Below are positions 7,227 to 13,096 of a stretch of 13,175 bases of DNA, piece by piece (within the stretch, counting starts at the first letter, position 1; each line of letters starts with the position of its first letter). Location: contig JADGPH010000169.1 of NCBI GenBank assembly GCA_017882555.1, forward strand, positions 1 through 13,175, written 5' to 3'. This DNA is from Thermoleophilia bacterium. GTDB lineage: Bacteria; Actinomycetota; Thermoleophilia; Miltoncostaeales; Miltoncostaeaceae. Position numbers and translations under genes: made by a program. The notes beneath the pieces were generated by a model. That model had not been told where the DNA came from, did not search any database, and saw nothing but the letters and a program-made list of their open reading frames with translations.

Positions 7227-7371
7227 GACCGACAGACGCTCTGCACGGGGCACGCAGCACGTCGTCTCGTCTGAACCGCGAAAGAGTGGAGTCGTTGATT
7301 GCCGCAGGTCGAATCCGACACCGGCCCATCGGTCAGCGCTGGCTTGACGTCCCGCGTTGACCGACAGACGC
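7227..7371. repeat. 13-bp direct repeat, copies 119 nt apart
   Basis: GACCGACAGACGC is present at 7227-7239 and 7359-7371 with no extended similarity in the flanks. The second copy ends 45 nt before the Ddn-family start, so it could be a paired binding site; scars of an insertion are the alternative. Confidence 0.4.
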
Positions 7372-7382
7372 GTCGAGCCACC

Positions 7383-7410
7383 TGGACAAATTCGCGCAGC
7401 ACGGCAATAT
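7383..7410 (+). promoter_or_regulatory. Leaderless promoter of the Ddn-family gene
   Basis: TGGACA (7383-7388) matches five of six TTGACA positions; a 16-nt spacer leads to CAATAT (7405-7410). Its last T lies at -7 relative to the GTG at 7417, so transcription would start at the first base of the start codon. This decides in favour of GTG 7417. Confidence 0.5.
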
Positions 7411-7416
7411 GTAGGC

Positions 7417-7863
7417 GTGGCCAGGACCTACCGACTCGGACCAACGCGACGGGCCGTCAATCTAGTCATGACAGCGATGGTTCGGCTGGGTGTCGGGGGC
7501 AAGTCGACCTACCTCCTCACAACAACGGGTCGCAGAAGTGGCGAGCGGAGAACGACGCCAGTGATACTGGTCGAAGAGGGCGGCGAGCGCTGGCTCGTGT
7601 CGCCGTACGGGATGGTGGGCTGGGTCCACAATGTGCGCGCGGCGCCCCTTGTATCGCTTCGACGCGGCAGGACCACCGACATCCTGCACGCCCAAGAGGT
7701 GAGCCCTGAAGCCGCGGGACCCGTCCTGCAACGCTACCTCCGCAAGGCCCGGGTCACCGCGCCGTTCTTTGATGCCAAATCGAACGCCCCTGTCGAGCAA
7801 TTCGTACGGGAAGCGCATCGTCATCCGGTGTTCAAACTCACCGGCAATCCCGATCCACGTTGA
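7417..7863 (+). CDS. Deazaflavin (F420)-dependent nitroreductase-family protein (Ddn/DUF385)
   Basis: 148 residues, close to the usual family length of about 130-150. The family pattern is clear from the N-terminus: YRLGPTRRAVN, a Leu/Gly segment, TTTGRRSGERRTTPV (the signature around residues 35-49), WLVSPYG and WVHNVRAAP, then a C-terminal helix pair around QRYLRKARVTAPFF. Members such as Rv3547 (Ddn) bind reduced coenzyme F420 and reduce quinones, nitro-compounds or other small molecules in the cytoplasm; the substrate here cannot be inferred. An in-frame TTG at 7357 would add 20 residues that do not match the family. The gene runs alone toward the sigma-factor gene and ends 70 nt before its 3' end. 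Presence of this family implies that the host makes F420. Confidence 0.88.
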   Translation: MARTYRLGPTRRAVNLVMTAMVRLGVGGKSTYLLTTTGRRSGERRTTPVILVEEGGERWLVSPYGMVGWVHNVRAAPLVSLRRGRTTDILHAQEVSPEAAGPVLQRYLRKARVTAPFFDAKSNAPVEQFVREAHRHPVFKLTGNPDPR

Positions 7864-7933
7864 CGCAACGCGGGACGGACCCAGGTGGGCCAACGCGGTC
7901 CAGGTCGCGGACTCAACGGCACCGCGCGAGATC

Positions 7934-9178
7934 TCAGCGCTGAACGGACGTCTCCGCCAGTCGACGAGCAAGGTACCGGCGCTCGGCGTCGTTGCCGGTC
8001 AGATCGAGCGCACACCGATATGCGGTCGCCGCTTCCGCACGCCGGTCGAGCCGGCGGAGGAGATCCGCACGGGTGGCAAACAGCAGGCGATAGCCGCGAA
8101 GGGCCCCCGAGGCCTCCAGTTGCTCCACGAGTCGCAAGCCGGCTTCGGGCCCGTCGGCCATCGCCACCGCCACCGCTCGGTTGAGCTCCACGACGGGCGA
8201 CGGCGCCATCCTGGCGAGTGTTCCGTAGAGCGCGGCAATCTCGACCCAGTCGGTCGCGACCGCGTCGAGGGCGGTTGCGTGGCACGCCGCAATTGCCGCC
8301 TGTGCTTGATAGGGCCCCGGCTGGGCGCGTCGGAGCGCGCGATCGAGGACCTCGAGTCCGTCGGCGATCGCTTCGGCGTCCCAACGGGTGCGATCCTGCT
8401 CTTCGAGGGGGACGAGGTCACCGGCGCCGTCGATTCGTGTCGCCCGCCGGGCGTCGTGGAGCAGCATGAGCGCGAGCAGGCCGAGTGCTTCCGGCTCGTC
8501 GGGCATGAGACGCGCGAGCGTCCGGCCGAGACGGATCGCCTCGTCACACAGGCCCGACCTGACCAGGTCAGCGCCGGCGCTCGCTGAATAACCCTCGTTG
8601 AAGAGCAGGTAGATAACCCCAAGAACGGCCTGGGTCCGTTCGGCAAGCAGGTGCGCCGGCGGAACTCGATAGGGAATCCCGGCGTGCGCAATCTTTCCCT
8701 TGGCTCGCACGAGTCGCTTTGCCATTGTGGAGTCAGACACAAGGAACGCGCGGGCGATCTCGCCCGTCGTCAGGCCAGCAAGCGTACGCAATGTCAGGGC
8801 GACGCGGGCATCGAGTGGCAGGGCCGGATGGCAACACGTGAAGATGAGCCGCAACCGGTCATCGGCGATGCCGCTCTCATCGGTGTCGCTGGGATCCTCT
8901 GCATGCGCCATCGCCGCCACCTCCCTGAGCTTCTCCTTTCCTTTCGCGGCCCGACGGAGCCGATCGATCGCCCGGTTGGCTGCCGTTGTCGTCAGCCAGC
9001 CGCCCGGATTCTCTGGGATGCCGTCTCGCCGCCAGCGAACAATTGCCAGCGCGAACGCGTCTTGGGCGCTCTCCTCGGCGACATCCCAGTCACCGGTCCG
9101 CCGGATCAGGGTCGCGACGACGCGACCCCACTCCTCGCGAAACACCTGCGCGATCGCGGACTCAACGTCGGTCGTCAC
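7934..9178 (-). CDS. ECF42-like RNA polymerase sigma factor with C-terminal extension
   Basis: 414 residues. Sigma region 2 is at about 7-76 (AEESAQDAFALAIVRW, then NPGGWLTTTAANRAIDRLRR). Region 4 is at about 105-165 (LIFTCCHPALPLDARVALTL, LTTGEIARAFLVSDSTMAKR). A long helical, TPR-like C-terminal extension of about 240 residues begins around LLFNEGYSAS and ends in GNDAERRYLARRL. This architecture and the adjacent YciI/DGPF gene are the hallmarks of group ECF42, whose extension controls sigma activity in place of a membrane anti-sigma factor. GTG 9178 was chosen over upstream starts because GGGAG precedes it by 2 nt and its GTGA overlaps the stop of the YciI gene by 4 nt, suggesting translational coupling. 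It likely directs RNA polymerase to the operon's own promoter and similar sites. Confidence 0.93.
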   Translation of the reverse strand: MTTDVESAIAQVFREEWGRVVATLIRRTGDWDVAEESAQDAFALAIVRWRRDGIPENPGGWLTTTAANRAIDRLRRAAKGKEKLREVAAMAHAEDPSDTDESGIADDRLRLIFTCCHPALPLDARVALTLRTLAGLTTGEIARAFLVSDSTMAKRLVRAKGKIAHAGIPYRVPPAHLLAERTQAVLGVIYLLFNEGYSASAGADLVRSGLCDEAIRLGRTLARLMPDEPEALGLLALMLLHDARRATRIDGAGDLVPLEEQDRTRWDAEAIADGLEVLDRALRRAQPGPYQAQAAIAACHATALDAVATDWVEIAALYGTLARMAPSPVVELNRAVAVAMADGPEAGLRLVEQLEASGALRGYRLLFATRADLLRRLDRRAEAATAYRCALDLTGNDAERRYLARRLAETSVQR

Positions 9179-9522
9179 ATCTCCCAAATCGGCCTCACCT
9201 CGATCGACCCATGGCGCGCGCCGGGGATCTTCGACGCGACCTCGATGGCTTCGTCCAGATCCTTGCACTCGACGACGTAGTAGCCCCCCATTTGCTCTTT
9301 CGTCTCGGCAAATGGTCCATCGGAAGCAAGGATCTCGCCGTTGCGGACCGTCACCGTCGTCGCATCGGAGGTCGGACGCAGGCGCTCGCCCCCTTGGACC
9401 ACACCTCGCTTGCCCATCTCCTCCATGAAGGTTCCGTACTCAGCGAGCATCGCGGAGCCTTCCTCTGGGGTCATCGATCCCACCCAGTTCTCATCCGCGC
9501 AGATCATCAACAGGTATCGCAT
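9175..9522 (-). CDS. YciI/DGPF-domain protein, partner of the ECF42 sigma factor
   Basis: 115 residues, the standard size of DGPF (YciI-like, YCII) proteins. Seen: MRYLLMICADE at the N-terminus, GGERLRP near 44-50, the name-giving DGPF at 68-71 followed by AETKEQMGGYYVVE, and a C-terminal VRPIWEM. These small ferredoxin-like-fold proteins are nearly always encoded beside ECF42 sigma factors and are their usual targets; their biochemical role is not established. The start ATG has an excellent Shine-Dalgarno site (AAGGAG, 5 nt upstream). The stop overlaps the sigma GTG, so the pair forms a two-gene operon. Confidence 0.95.
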   Translation of the reverse strand: MRYLLMICADENWVGSMTPEEGSAMLAEYGTFMEEMGKRGVVQGGERLRPTSDATTVTVRNGEILASDGPFAETKEQMGGYYVVECKDLDEAIEVASKIPGARHGSIEVRPIWEM

Positions 9523-9553
9523 GGTGTCTCCTTGTCAGTCGCAGTTCGGTAGT

Positions 9554-9582
9554 ACGACGAACGAGAGTGAACCAAAAGGACA
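9554..9582 (-). promoter_or_regulatory. ECF-type promoter of the YciI-ECF42 operon
   Basis: On the minus strand TGTCCT (9582-9577) and CGTC (9559-9556) are separated by 17 nt; CGTC is a common -10 of actinobacterial ECF promoters, and TGTC agrees with the -35 I recall for ECF42. The -10 lies about 33 nt before the ATG. This would make the operon self-activating. Confidence 0.5.
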
Positions 9583-9588
9583 TACTCC

Positions 9589-9604
9589 CGCGAACCAGTT
9601 CGCG
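9589..9604. promoter_or_regulatory. Perfect palindrome next to the ECF promoter
   Basis: CGCGAAC-CA-GTTCGCG is a perfect inverted repeat, two 7-bp arms with a 2-nt centre, lying 6 nt upstream of the -35 of the YciI-ECF42 promoter. The placement fits an operator or activator site for a dimeric regulator. The GAAC/GTTC spacing is 2 nt, not the 4 nt of the Gram-positive LexA box. Confidence 0.45.
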
Positions 9605-9901
9605 CCGGGTTCTCCGGGGGCGACCGCCGGCCACGGAGGTCCCGGGTCGGACGGGGCGTGACCCGGCGCCCCGTGAGGGTTCGCATACCGTCAACGGTGA
9701 GGTCTCGGCAGCCCGTTGCGGCGCCCGCCGACCCGACCGTGCGGAGCATGTTCGCGTGCGCTGTCAGCAGGCCTGGCGCAGTGATCGCGGCGGCCGCGGA
9801 ACCGTCGGCGGACCGACCGGCGCTCTCACGACATCCGCGAGTCCGGTGACCACCGGGGTCGCGGCGCAACCGACAGGCGAGAAGGTGTTGGCTCTACCCG
9901 C
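9605..9901. other. Upstream region of the sigma operon, no gene supported
   Basis: Together with 9523-9604 this makes a 379-nt stretch between the small membrane gene and the YciI gene. Open frames on both strands have Arg/Pro/Ala-rich translations. The main feature is the inverted repeat at 9651-9674. Confidence 0.45.
9651..9674. repeat. 8-bp perfect inverted repeat
   Basis: ACGGGGCG (9651-9658) and CGCCCCGT (9667-9674) pair perfectly around an 8-nt loop. It lies downstream of the small membrane gene and upstream of the YciI promoter, so it may end the former's transcript; no T-run follows. Confidence 0.4.
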
Positions 9902-10072
9902 TCATTCGCGCCGGGCTCGGCGCCGTGTCTGGCCGGCGTGACTGGCGCTCAGATCAAGAGCCACCGCCGCCAGGAGCGTCCCCGCCCATCCGTTGACGGG
10001 GTCAAAGATCAACGGCTTATGGCTACCGAAGATATCTGCGATCAGCCACACGACAAACCAGAGCAACGTCAT
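9902..10072 (-). CDS. Small hydrophobic membrane protein, 56 residues
   Basis: Translation from ATG 10072: an N-terminal hydrophobic helix (TLLWFVVWLIADIFG), a short polar loop with FDPVNGW, a second hydrophobic helix (AGTLLAAVALDL) and a basic Arg-rich tail. This is a two-helix hairpin with a positive, presumably cytoplasmic, end. I have an impression of similar small actinobacterial proteins but cannot name a family. Third-position GC is about 75 percent with a much lower second position, as in real genes here. AAGGGG lies 6 nt before ATG 10072, which supports this start; an ATG two codons earlier (10078) overlaps the stop of a 20-codon acidic ORF by ATGA and would add Met-Thr. Function unknown. 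Confidence 0.7.
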   Translation of the reverse strand: MTLLWFVVWLIADIFGSHKPLIFDPVNGWAGTLLAAVALDLSASHAGQTRRRARRE

Positions 10073-10074
10073 GG

Positions 10075-10137
10075 TCATCCCCTTCCTACGGAGCTCGCGG
10101 CCTCGTCGAGATCGAACTCGGAATCCACGTCCAGCAT
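10075..10137 (-). CDS. Possible 20-residue upstream peptide
   Basis: A minus-strand ORF reading MLDVDSEFDLDEAASSVGRG ends in a TGA that overlaps ATG 10078 of the small membrane gene (ATGA). It is strongly acidic. It could be a coupled leader peptide or chance; no Shine-Dalgarno site or promoter was seen for it. Confidence 0.2.
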   Translation of the reverse strand: MLDVDSEFDLDEAASSVGRG

Positions 10138-10420
10138 ATGAACACGAGGCGCCCGCGGGAGTCCGTGCCGGCCCCCAATCCGGGTGCGGTGTTGTCCGGG
10201 TGTCGGGCTCAGCGGTCCGGGCCGTTGAGCCCGACGGACCTGCCTTCGTATCGGCATTCGCCTGGAGGCCGCATCACGCAGAGCGGTGATAATCCACCCC
10301 CTCGGCGGTGGGTACTCTCATTTGGGCGGTCCCAATTGCTCAGCGCGACGACGCATGGCACACCCAGGACGTCCACCGATCGCGTTGCGCCGATGGCCAA
10401 GCTACGGCTAGTGTCGGGAC
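10138..10420. other. Divergent intergenic region
   Basis: With 10079-10137 this 342-nt region separates the minus-strand small membrane gene from the plus-strand LiaF-like gene. Apart from the 20-codon ORF and the promoter at 10385-10414 I see nothing definite; the long plus-strand frame crossing it is Arg/Pro-rich and out of frame with the LiaF-like gene. Confidence 0.45.
10385..10414 (+). promoter_or_regulatory. Leaderless promoter of the LiaF-like gene
   Basis: TTGCGC (10385-10390), an 18-nt spacer and TAGTGT (10409-10414). The -10 box sits at -12 to -7 relative to ATG 10421, exactly where it should be if transcription starts on the A of the start codon. Confidence 0.5.
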
Positions 10421-10729
10421 ATGCAGTTCTCGTTGATCGGCGCTGGCACGTTCGTCCTCCCAGTGGGGTGGACCTCACAGTCACACTTCGCCGTCCTCGG
10501 GCGCCTCAAGATCGATGCCACCGCCGTTCCTGGCAACGGTGCCACCATTCGCGCCTTCTCGATCATTGGCGGCGCCGACATCCGGGTGGCCAGCGGTACG
10601 CGCGTGCGTCTTACGGGAGGCAGCCTCATTGGCGCTCGGGAGATGGACGCGGCCGTCGGCGATGGCCCGGAGATCACCGTGCTCGCGTGCACGCTGCTTG
10701 GGGGCGTTCGCGTCGCACACCGGACGTAG
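10421..10729 (+). CDS. LiaF C-terminal-like (cell-wall-active antibiotic response) domain protein
   Basis: 102 residues with no membrane segment. The sequence has the repeating beta-strand pattern of the C-terminal domain of LiaF-type proteins: HFAVLGRLKIDA (22-33), IRAFSIIGGADIRVASGTRV (43-62), SLIGA, and finally ITVLACTLLGGVRV (85-98), where Gly-Gly turns alternate with short hydrophobic strands in a beta-helix-like fold. In Firmicutes this domain modulates a cell-envelope two-component system; in actinobacteria it is often found alone or after a DUF1707 domain, and neither DUF1707 nor a transmembrane region is present here. ATG 10421 fits a leaderless transcript; there is no proper Shine-Dalgarno site. 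No kinase or response regulator lies nearby. Confidence 0.7.
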   Translation: MQFSLIGAGTFVLPVGWTSQSHFAVLGRLKIDATAVPGNGATIRAFSIIGGADIRVASGTRVRLTGGSLIGAREMDAAVGDGPEITVLACTLLGGVRVAHRT

Positions 10730-10756
10730 CGGTATGGCCCGGTGCGCGACGGGCTT

Positions 10757-10798
10757 CGGGGGGCGGTGACGTCATCCACATGCGGCGCAAGCCCCCCG
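10757..10798 (+). terminator. Long hairpin after the LiaF-like gene, enclosing TGACGTCA
   Basis: CGGGGGGC (10757-10764) pairs perfectly with GCCCCCCG (10791-10798). The 26-nt loop contains the 8-bp palindrome TGACGTCA (10767-10774). It lies 27 nt after the LiaF-like stop, so a terminator is reasonable although no T-run follows; a protein-binding role for the inner palindrome is equally open. Confidence 0.4.
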
Positions 10799-11012
10799 TG
10801 CGACAGCCGGATCGTGTTCCATCGACGCGCCACCGATGTCCGAGCGGCCGTCCCGAACCAGCCCGACGACCGGCCGCGTGGGCGCGGGTCCGGTCGGCGG
10901 GCTCAGCTCTGAGGCGCCTACGAGAGCCGGAACCGGAGCTTCAGTCGTGTTCAGGGCACCCGGATTGTTGCCCGCACGCCAACGCCACCCGGGCAGATCG
11001 CCACGTCGATGC

Positions 11013-11474
11013 TCAGGACGAGAGCCACGGATACCGAGCCGTGTCCTTGCCGGCATAGTCCGGATCGAGATAGATAAAGCAACGCTGGATCTTCCAGTCC
11101 CTGATCTCGAACACGTCGCACCAACGTCCCGCACCCCAGTCCGGAACCCCCGCGCGCCACGGACCGTCCTGGTGCTCGCCGTAGCTCGTCCCCTCCGTCA
11201 CAATCACGTCGCCGCCCGAGAAGACCCAGTTGAAGGCCGCATAGTCGTGCCGGATCGCGCGAAGCGTCGCACCGACGTCGCCGAAGAGGCGACCAATCTC
11301 CTCGGTGCCGTTGGCGAGCCCCCACTTGGGGAAGTAGACCTGAGCGTCGCTCGCAAACAGATCAAGGATGCTCCCGCCCGAGGAGGTAACCCCGCCGTTG
11401 TCGAACGCTTTCAGATATTCCAGGGCAACGGACTTCCGTTGCTCATCGTTCATGACCTGGTGCGCGAGGCTCAT
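11013..11474 (-). CDS. SnoaL/NTF2-like protein
   Basis: 153 residues, typical for the nuclear-transport-factor-2/SnoaL-like cone fold. Seen: an N-terminal helix (EQRKSVALEYLKAFDNGG), the ILDLFASDAQVYFPKWG strand after it, a helix ending in IGRLFGD, then alternating strands including VIVTEGTSYG, GRWCDVFEIRDWKIQRCFI and YLDPDY, which is the usual C-terminal end of such proteins. These proteins act as small-molecule isomerases, cyclases, hydrolases or simply ligand binders, and no particular substrate can be inferred. ATG 11474 was chosen because an AGGCAGG ribosome-binding-like stretch precedes it; the 35 codons of open frame upstream do not resemble the family. A -10-like box lies upstream at 11516. 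Confidence 0.85.
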   Translation of the reverse strand: MSLAHQVMNDEQRKSVALEYLKAFDNGGVTSSGGSILDLFASDAQVYFPKWGLANGTEEIGRLFGDVGATLRAIRHDYAAFNWVFSGGDVIVTEGTSYGEHQDGPWRAGVPDWGAGRWCDVFEIRDWKIQRCFIYLDPDYAGKDTARYPWLSS

Positions 11475-11510
11475 GGAGCACCTGCCTTTCGGTCGGTTAT
11501 GCGCCCCTCG

Positions 11511-11516
11511 AGCATA
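11511..11516 (-). promoter_or_regulatory. Possible -10 box of the SnoaL-like gene
   Basis: TATGCT on the minus strand (11516-11511) fits TANNNT; transcription would start near 11504, leaving a leader of about 30 nt that contains the AGGCAGG site. No convincing -35 hexamer was found. Confidence 0.35.
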
Positions 11517-11642
11517 CGGCGTGCGGACAGGCCACGGAGTGGGTCGACACCAGCCCGGGTCGCCGGGTGCCGCTCTCACGCGGCGCGGCCCGCGGGCATT
11601 CCACCGGCTCCGACGACGTCCGCGGCCGCCGTGCCGGCCCGA

Positions 11643-11891
11643 TCACTCCACGTCGGGCCGGCGCCGCACTCGCACACCGAGAAGCGTGGTTCTGGATCGC
11701 GGGGGCTTCCGCGCGATGTCCTTCCCCGCATGCGCGGTCGTGTACAGGTAAGCGGTGAGCGTTGCGATGGGACCCCGCGTGGACCGCGTGACGTTCGTCT
11801 CCAAAGGCGCCACCTGCGTGGGCCCGTTGTCCGTGGTCATCGGTGATGACCCGATCACCTGGAGGCAGCGCAGACAGGCTGCAGCCGTCAT
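11643..11891 (-). CDS. Possible 82-residue ORF coupled to the SRPBCC gene
   Basis: The start ATG (11891-11889) overlaps the TGA of the SRPBCC gene by 4 nt (ATGA), a typical coupling arrangement. Third-position GC is about 82 percent and clearly above the second position (about 60 percent in the part after 11840), as in real genes of this window. The protein is Thr-rich in the middle and Arg-rich at the end, has no membrane segment and no recognised family. An internal ATG at 11840 (65 residues) is an alternative start; a GGTGAT/ATCACC inverted repeat lies just in front of it. It may equally be a chance frame. Confidence 0.35.
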   Translation of the reverse strand: MTAAACLRCLQVIGSSPMTTDNGPTQVAPLETNVTRSTRGPIATLTAYLYTTAHAGKDIARKPPRSRTTLLGVRVRRRPDVE

Positions 11892-12568
11892 CGAGCGGAG
11901 CGTCCGTTGGTGCCGCTGCGCTCCACTCGTCGTCGCAAGTTGGCAAACTGGCGCGTCTGCATCACCCAGTGAGCGGGCTCCCAGATCAGGAAATTACCGA
12001 CGGCACCCAGGTGATGCGGTCGTATCGCGTTGTAGCCGCTGACCACGATGCGGGTTTGTGCATTCGGCAGTTCGGTGAGTTCGAAGGCCCAGAGCGAGTC
12101 GCTAAACCAGCGCGGACGCCCAGAGGCGGTATCGAAGGGGCGCCCGCGCAGGTCGAGCGCCGCGCGCAGCGCGAAGAAGCGCGGCCGATCGCATGCTGCG
12201 ACCTCAAACCACGCGCTCCCGGATGGAGACGAGGCGATGCGGTCCCCGACCTGGATCTTCTGCCATTCGGGATGAATACGTTCCGCGCTCGCGATGCCGC
12301 CGTTATCCAGGGAGTCCCAGCTGTACCAGCCCGCGCGCCCACACCCCATCTGGACCAGCCACGGCCAGACCTCGTTTGGGGGTGCGTTGAACGTCACGGC
12401 CATCGTTGCGCTCCTGATTCCGCCGGGAATGATCTCCGCGCCCGGGAAGGCCCGCGTCAGCTCCTCAGAGCTCGCGCCCCAGCGCAGCAGCCGCGGCCGA
12501 ACGTAGCCCGCATAGGTTGCGATCACGATCCCGGCGATAGTCAGGAGGCGAGCCCGGCGCATGGACAT
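11888..12568 (-). CDS. SRPBCC-family (START-like) protein with N-terminal anchor
   Basis: 226 residues. A hydrophobic N-terminal segment (about 7-22, LLTIAGIVIATYAGYV) probably anchors it in the membrane. From about 54 the sequence follows the SRPBCC helix-grip fold: SATMAVTFNAPPNEVWPWLV opens the domain, followed by QMGCGRAGWYSWDSLDNGG, then VGDRI, WFEVAAC, a FFALR strand and WAFELTELPNAQTRIVVSGY before the long C-terminal helix with WVMQTRQF. Such proteins bind hydrophobic ligands in a deep cavity; the ligand is unknown. ATG 12568 and ATG 12562 are both possible starts, without a Shine-Dalgarno site. It is followed by the coupled small ORF and, 413 nt on, the SnoaL-like gene on the same strand. 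Confidence 0.87.
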   Translation of the reverse strand: MSMRRARLLTIAGIVIATYAGYVRPRLLRWGASSEELTRAFPGAEIIPGGIRSATMAVTFNAPPNEVWPWLVQMGCGRAGWYSWDSLDNGGIASAERIHPEWQKIQVGDRIASSPSGSAWFEVAACDRPRFFALRAALDLRGRPFDTASGRPRWFSDSLWAFELTELPNAQTRIVVSGYNAIRPHHLGAVGNFLIWEPAHWVMQTRQFANLRRRVERSGTNGRSAR

Positions 12569-13096
12569 GTCTCATGGTTGCACGACGCCACGAACAGGCA
12601 GCGGCTACCCGGTAAGAGATCGGGGCCGGCGTCCTCATCCAATTGCGCCAACCGGTGCGAAGCGTGCAAGACCCCTACGACCAGGTGCGCACCTCGCCGT
12701 AGGGCGCCCCGTCACGGTCGGCGCTGCCATGGATCGCCCGACCCGAGTGCGGATCCGCGGACCCAACCGCTCGCGTGCTGAGGCTCGCGTGGAATCGTGC
12801 GAACCCCCGGAATGGATCGCCGCCGGCCCGTGAGCCCAAGCCCACAGTCCGGTTGTCGGCCGCTTGGATTCCGACAGCCTCCACAACGGGCCGGCGTGTG
12901 GCCCCAACGGGACCGTCACAACCCCTGATGGTGAGCCGATCCGATTGGCTCGATGGATATCCGGGTCCCCCGGAACCCGATACGATCGCGATCCGTAAAT
13001 CCACACCCCCCGCGCCGCCACTGCGACCGGCCACTCCCCGAGATAGGGACTACGGACGATCCGTCGACGACGCCAATTACGAGCGGAGACGGTGAG
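12569..13096. other. Divergent intergenic region with a nested palindrome
   Basis: 528 nt between the SRPBCC gene (-) and the partial exported-protein gene (+). Frames on both strands are Arg/Pro-rich or have only about 67 percent third-position GC, below that of the genes here, so none is called. The notable element is the nested inverted repeat at 12673-12704. Confidence 0.5.
12673..12704. repeat. Nested palindrome
   Basis: CCCTACG (12673-12679) pairs with CGTAGGG (12698-12704), and between them lies the perfect 12-bp palindrome AGGTGCGCACCT (12683-12694), offset by 3 nt on each side. The whole 32-nt element is symmetric. It could be a regulator-binding site for the divergent genes or a structured RNA hairpin. 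Confidence 0.45.

Larger units (their letters stand above)
7026..7416. other. Gap with terminator hairpin, direct repeat and promoter
   Basis: No intact gene. It contains a possible minus-strand gene remnant (7059-7150), a strong hairpin (7162-7180), a 13-bp direct repeat GACCGACAGACGC (7227-7239 and 7359-7371) and the promoter of the next gene. Confidence 0.5.

Noticed and set aside
7300..7320. T-arm-like GGTCGAATCC suggesting a tRNA
   Set aside because: No acceptor, D-arm or anticodon arm pairs at the required distances.
9589..9604. LexA/SOS box
   Set aside because: The half-sites resemble GAAC/GTTC, but the centre is 2 nt instead of the 4 nt of the Gram-positive LexA site.
10772..10975. 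Minus-strand frame after the SnoaL-like gene with a protein-like Pro/Ala/Thr-rich translation
   Set aside because: No start codon in a sensible place and third-position GC (about 69 percent) below that of the real genes.
10138..11058. 306-codon plus-strand open frame
   Set aside because: Arg/Pro/Ser-rich out-of-frame reading over the LiaF-like gene and antisense to the SnoaL-like gene; no family pattern.
12775..13095. 106-codon plus-strand frame ending directly before the ATG at 13097
   Set aside because: Third-position GC about 67 percent, Pro/Arg-rich composition, no ribosome site; the adjacency to the next start is probably chance.
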